Below are positions 62,225 to 64,000 of a stretch of 64,000 nt of DNA, piece after piece; position 1 is the stretch's first letter, and every line of letters begins with the position of its first letter. Below the pieces are notes generated by a model. The model did not search any database. It worked only from the letters and a program-made list of their open reading frames with translations, and was not told where the DNA came from. The stretch is from Reinekea forsetii (lineage in GTDB: Bacteria > Pseudomonadota > Gammaproteobacteria > Pseudomonadales > Natronospirillaceae). The translations under genes and the position numbers were made by a program. The stretch lies in the NCBI RefSeq assembly GCF_018860385.1, contig NZ_JAHKPH010000013.1, forward strand, positions 124,001-188,000. Reading direction: 5' to 3'.

Positions 62225-62618
62225 CAAAATTAATACCTTTTAAACCTTTAGCGATGTCCTGTTTATACACAAAGCCCGATACATGCAAGGCTTCGGCAGT
62301 ACTTTGTTCGGCATGGGAATCTGATGTGGTAAAAATGTAGACGTTTCGGGCTTTGCCTGGCAGTTCGCGGCGCAAGTCTGTTAAGAATTCCAAGCCATTT
62401 TTCTTCGGCATATTTATATCGACTAATATAGCCGCAAATTCAACGTCTAGGCCTTCATCATGAAGATAGTTAATGGCTTCTATGCCGTTTTTTTTACGGA
62501 CCAATGGATTCGTAATAGCCAATTTTTTAAGCTGCCTTTCCAAACTCATGACGTCTATATCGTCATCGTCGACGAGTAAAATAGGTTTTTTAGTTTTAGC
62601 AGCCGAAATGGCGTTCAT
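62217..62618 (-). CDS. stand-alone response regulator (Rcp1-like receiver)
   Basis: 133 residues, a single receiver domain: ILLVDDDDIDVMSLERQLKK with the acidic pocket, ILVDINMPKKNGLEFLTDLR with the phospho-acceptor aspartate, YIFTTSDSHAEQSTAEA with the switch Thr/Ser and VYKQDI with the conserved lysine. No output domain is present. This short type, paired with PAS/Cache histidine kinases in one operon, is of the phytochrome-partner (Rcp1) group and may relay phosphate onward. GGAG lies upstream of the ATG, and its stop codon lies within the kinase gene start. Confidence 0.95.
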   Translation of the reverse strand: MNAISAAKTKKPILLVDDDDIDVMSLERQLKKLAITNPLVRKKNGIEAINYLHDEGLDVEFAAILVDINMPKKNGLEFLTDLRRELPGKARNVYIFTTSDSHAEQSTAEALHVSGFVYKQDIAKGLKGINFDD

Positions 62619-62816
62619 TCCTAGTAGTCTCCTTAGCGCTAAGTTTACATACCTTTTGCTCTAGTTTAGCTTACAAAATGCCTTATTAATTTGATTTTCT
62701 CGTATTTTCTATTAGATTTCATAGAGGTCCTTCGCAATTTGTCAATTTTAACCGCTAGGTAAGCAGTAACAAAGAACGTACAGGTATGGACATCACACCG
62801 TCAAGAGTCATTTGTC
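62619..62816. promoter_or_regulatory. divergent intergenic region
   Basis: 198 bases separate the response-regulator operon and the PAS protein gene. The sequence is AT-rich with no recognised operator. No RNA gene was seen. Confidence 0.35.
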
Positions 62817-64000
62817 ATGTCAGCTAAATCTGATAGTCAAAGTGTAAATAGTATTAAACGACGCAAAGATACCGAGCTTCGTGATGCGGTTAATCGCATG
62901 CAAAGTATTGGGCAAAAAATTCAAAAGAAAAGTAATGCCTATCGCCTTGCGTTAAGAGAACTTGCTCATCTAACTCACTCCCCACTCGCCTTTGTGCTGG
63001 AGCTAGCTTTTGATGAACAGATGAAGCCTTACTTTGCCTGTCGCAGTGTTTTTCATAACCCAGAAGATAGCGCTGATGCTCGCGATACTGGTTTAGATTT
63101 CAAGTTAACCGATTTTCGTTTGCCCATTGATTCAAAATCAAAAGAGTTTTACCGCATTTACATGAGTTGCCAAGCGGGGGTATTCGATAAAACCACCATC
63201 GGCAACTTTCCTACTTCATCAGGCTGGCATGCGATAGACGGCATGATCAGCATCCCTGTTTCAGATGGCGGAAAGCCCAAAGCATTAATAATTCTGTGCA
63301 ACAGTGCTGAACCATACAGCATTGAGCTGAACAAGCGCGTGTGGCCATTATTATCTAGCTTACTCAATATGCTGCGCATTATTGAAACACGAGAAAACTT
63401 AAGCCATTCGAACATAAGACCCATCAAACAAGATGAAAGTGCTCGTGAGAATTATTCGATCATTGAACAGCTTTCGCCGAGCGGCATTTTAATACTCGAT
63501 TCGAAATTAAACATCTTAAGAATTAATCCGGCTGGTGAACAAATATTTGGTTTTGAAGCACATGATTTGATAGGTAAATCGGTAATAAACCTATTACCTG
63601 AAAGCTACCCTAATGAACACGCACTTAGAACCTTTTCTGTACAGGCACACACGAATCAAAAACGCCTAAACCAAAATATACAAATTAAAGGAATCACTAG
63701 AGGTGGGGATAAAGTTGTTTTGCAGGCATCTATTGTCCCTATTCGAGAGAGCCACCAACCTTGCATATTGGTACTATTAAAAAACCTCGCCGAAATAAAC
63801 GAGATTCAAAATCAACTAGAAAGTGAGCTGCAACGATTCAGAGCGCTGACTGATTTAGCGCCTATGGGTATTTTACAAACCGATCAATATTGGCATACCA
63901 GTTATGTCAATAAACAATGGCTAGAAATTACGGCGATCGAGGAAGAGCAAATCGTTGGGCTCAATTGGACACATATATTTCAAGGCATTGATGCTGAAGC
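62817..64000 (+). CDS. PAS-domain signalling protein, 3' end beyond the window
   Basis: The frame from the ATG at 62817 is open to the last base (394 codons), so the gene runs off the window. Residues 1-70 are polar and helical. Residues about 70-200 form a GAF-like or other sensor domain (FKLTDFRLPIDSKSKEFYRI, WHAIDGMISIPVSDGGKPKA). Residues about 220-340 form a PAS domain (IIEQLSPSGILILDSKLNIL, RINPAGEQIFGFEAHDLIGK, SVINLLPESYPNEH). A second PAS domain begins near 355 (LTDLAPMGILQTDQYWHTSY). The output domain is not visible; it could be a histidine kinase or a diguanylate cyclase. Confidence 0.85.
   Translation, partial: MSAKSDSQSVNSIKRRKDTELRDAVNRMQSIGQKIQKKSNAYRLALRELAHLTHSPLAFVLELAFDEQMKPYFACRSVFHNPEDSADARDTGLDFKLTDFRLPIDSKSKEFYRIYMSCQAGVFDKTTIGNFPTSSGWHAIDGMISIPVSDGGKPKALIILCNSAEPYSIELNKRVWPLLSSLLNMLRIIETRENLSHSNIRPIKQDESARENYSIIEQLSPSGILILDSKLNILRINPAGEQIFGFEAHDLIGKSVINLLPESYPNEHALRTFSVQAHTNQKRLNQNIQIKGITRGGDKVVLQASIVPIRESHQPCILVLLKNLAEINEIQNQLESELQRFRALTDLAPMGILQTDQYWHTSYVNKQWLEITAIEEEQIVGLNWTHIFQGIDAE

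Noticed and set aside
1-64000. CRISPR array, tRNA, rRNA, insertion sequence or prophage
   Set aside because: No direct-repeat array, cloverleaf, transposase or phage gene was seen in either strand.

Overview
The window comes from a gammaproteobacterium, probably a marine one. The run tolC / nudF - yqiB-type gene - cpdA - parE (52.1-57.7 kb) is a familiar gammaproteobacterial neighbourhood. A complete Mrp-type Na+/H+ antiporter, a FliA-type chemotaxis promoter and moderate, AT-leaning base composition fit a motile sea-water organism. The genus cannot be fixed from sequence alone. No tRNA, rRNA, CRISPR array, transposase or phage gene was seen.

Positions 1-37.7 kb hold an exosortase A (XrtA / PEP-CTERM) exopolysaccharide locus. 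It begins inside a PrsT-type TPR protein. Its core genes are exosortase fused to EpsI (17.4 kb), a FemAB-like protein (19.0 kb), an outer-membrane beta-barrel, a kinase-like ATPase, a chain-length regulator, an export lipoprotein and an initiating sugar transferase (29.8-35.4 kb, one minus-strand operon), a DUF3473 deacetylase (35.6 kb) and an ExeA-like ATPase (36.7 kb). Between these lie seven glycosyltransferases, an ABC flippase, an O-antigen ligase-type polymerase, a low-molecular-weight tyrosine phosphatase and many decorating enzymes: aminotransferase, ATP-grasp, two NodB deacetylases, carbamoyltransferase, formyltransferase, hexapeptide acyltransferase, CapK-like adenylating enzyme and several GNAT proteins. 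No protein with a PEP-CTERM tail is encoded here, so the exosortase substrates lie elsewhere.

Part of the locus (about 3.8-13.4 kb) is visibly more AT-rich than its flanks. It starts at a glycosyltransferase whose C-terminus looks deleted and frame-shifted, so it resembles a swapped serotype-specific insert. It carries the flippase, the polymerase, a ParB-like-fold protein of unknown role and a secreted lyase-like protein.

The most unusual pieces are (i) a secreted caspase-like (clan CD) protease with an EF-hand loop, translationally coupled to a small four-helix membrane protein inside the exosortase locus, (ii) a BY-kinase homologue that has lost both the P-loop lysine and the Walker B aspartate although a normal-looking tyrosine phosphatase is retained, and (iii) the ParB-like protein behind the flippase.

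Positions 37.9-52.1 kb are housekeeping and transport: a metallo-beta-lactamase-fold hydrolase, dinB with a LexA operator, the mrp operon (A-B fusion, C, D, E, F, G), small conserved proteins, an AEC transporter, a LysR regulator, a short Ppx/GppA phosphatase and the 5-oxoprolinase genes pxpABC. Positions 52.1-57.7 kb hold tolC, nudF, a DUF1249 gene, cpdA and parE. Positions 57.8-64 kb are signalling: a DUF1801 protein, a Cache-domain chemoreceptor, a PAS histidine kinase with its overlapping response regulator, and the first two thirds or so of a PAS protein that runs off the end.
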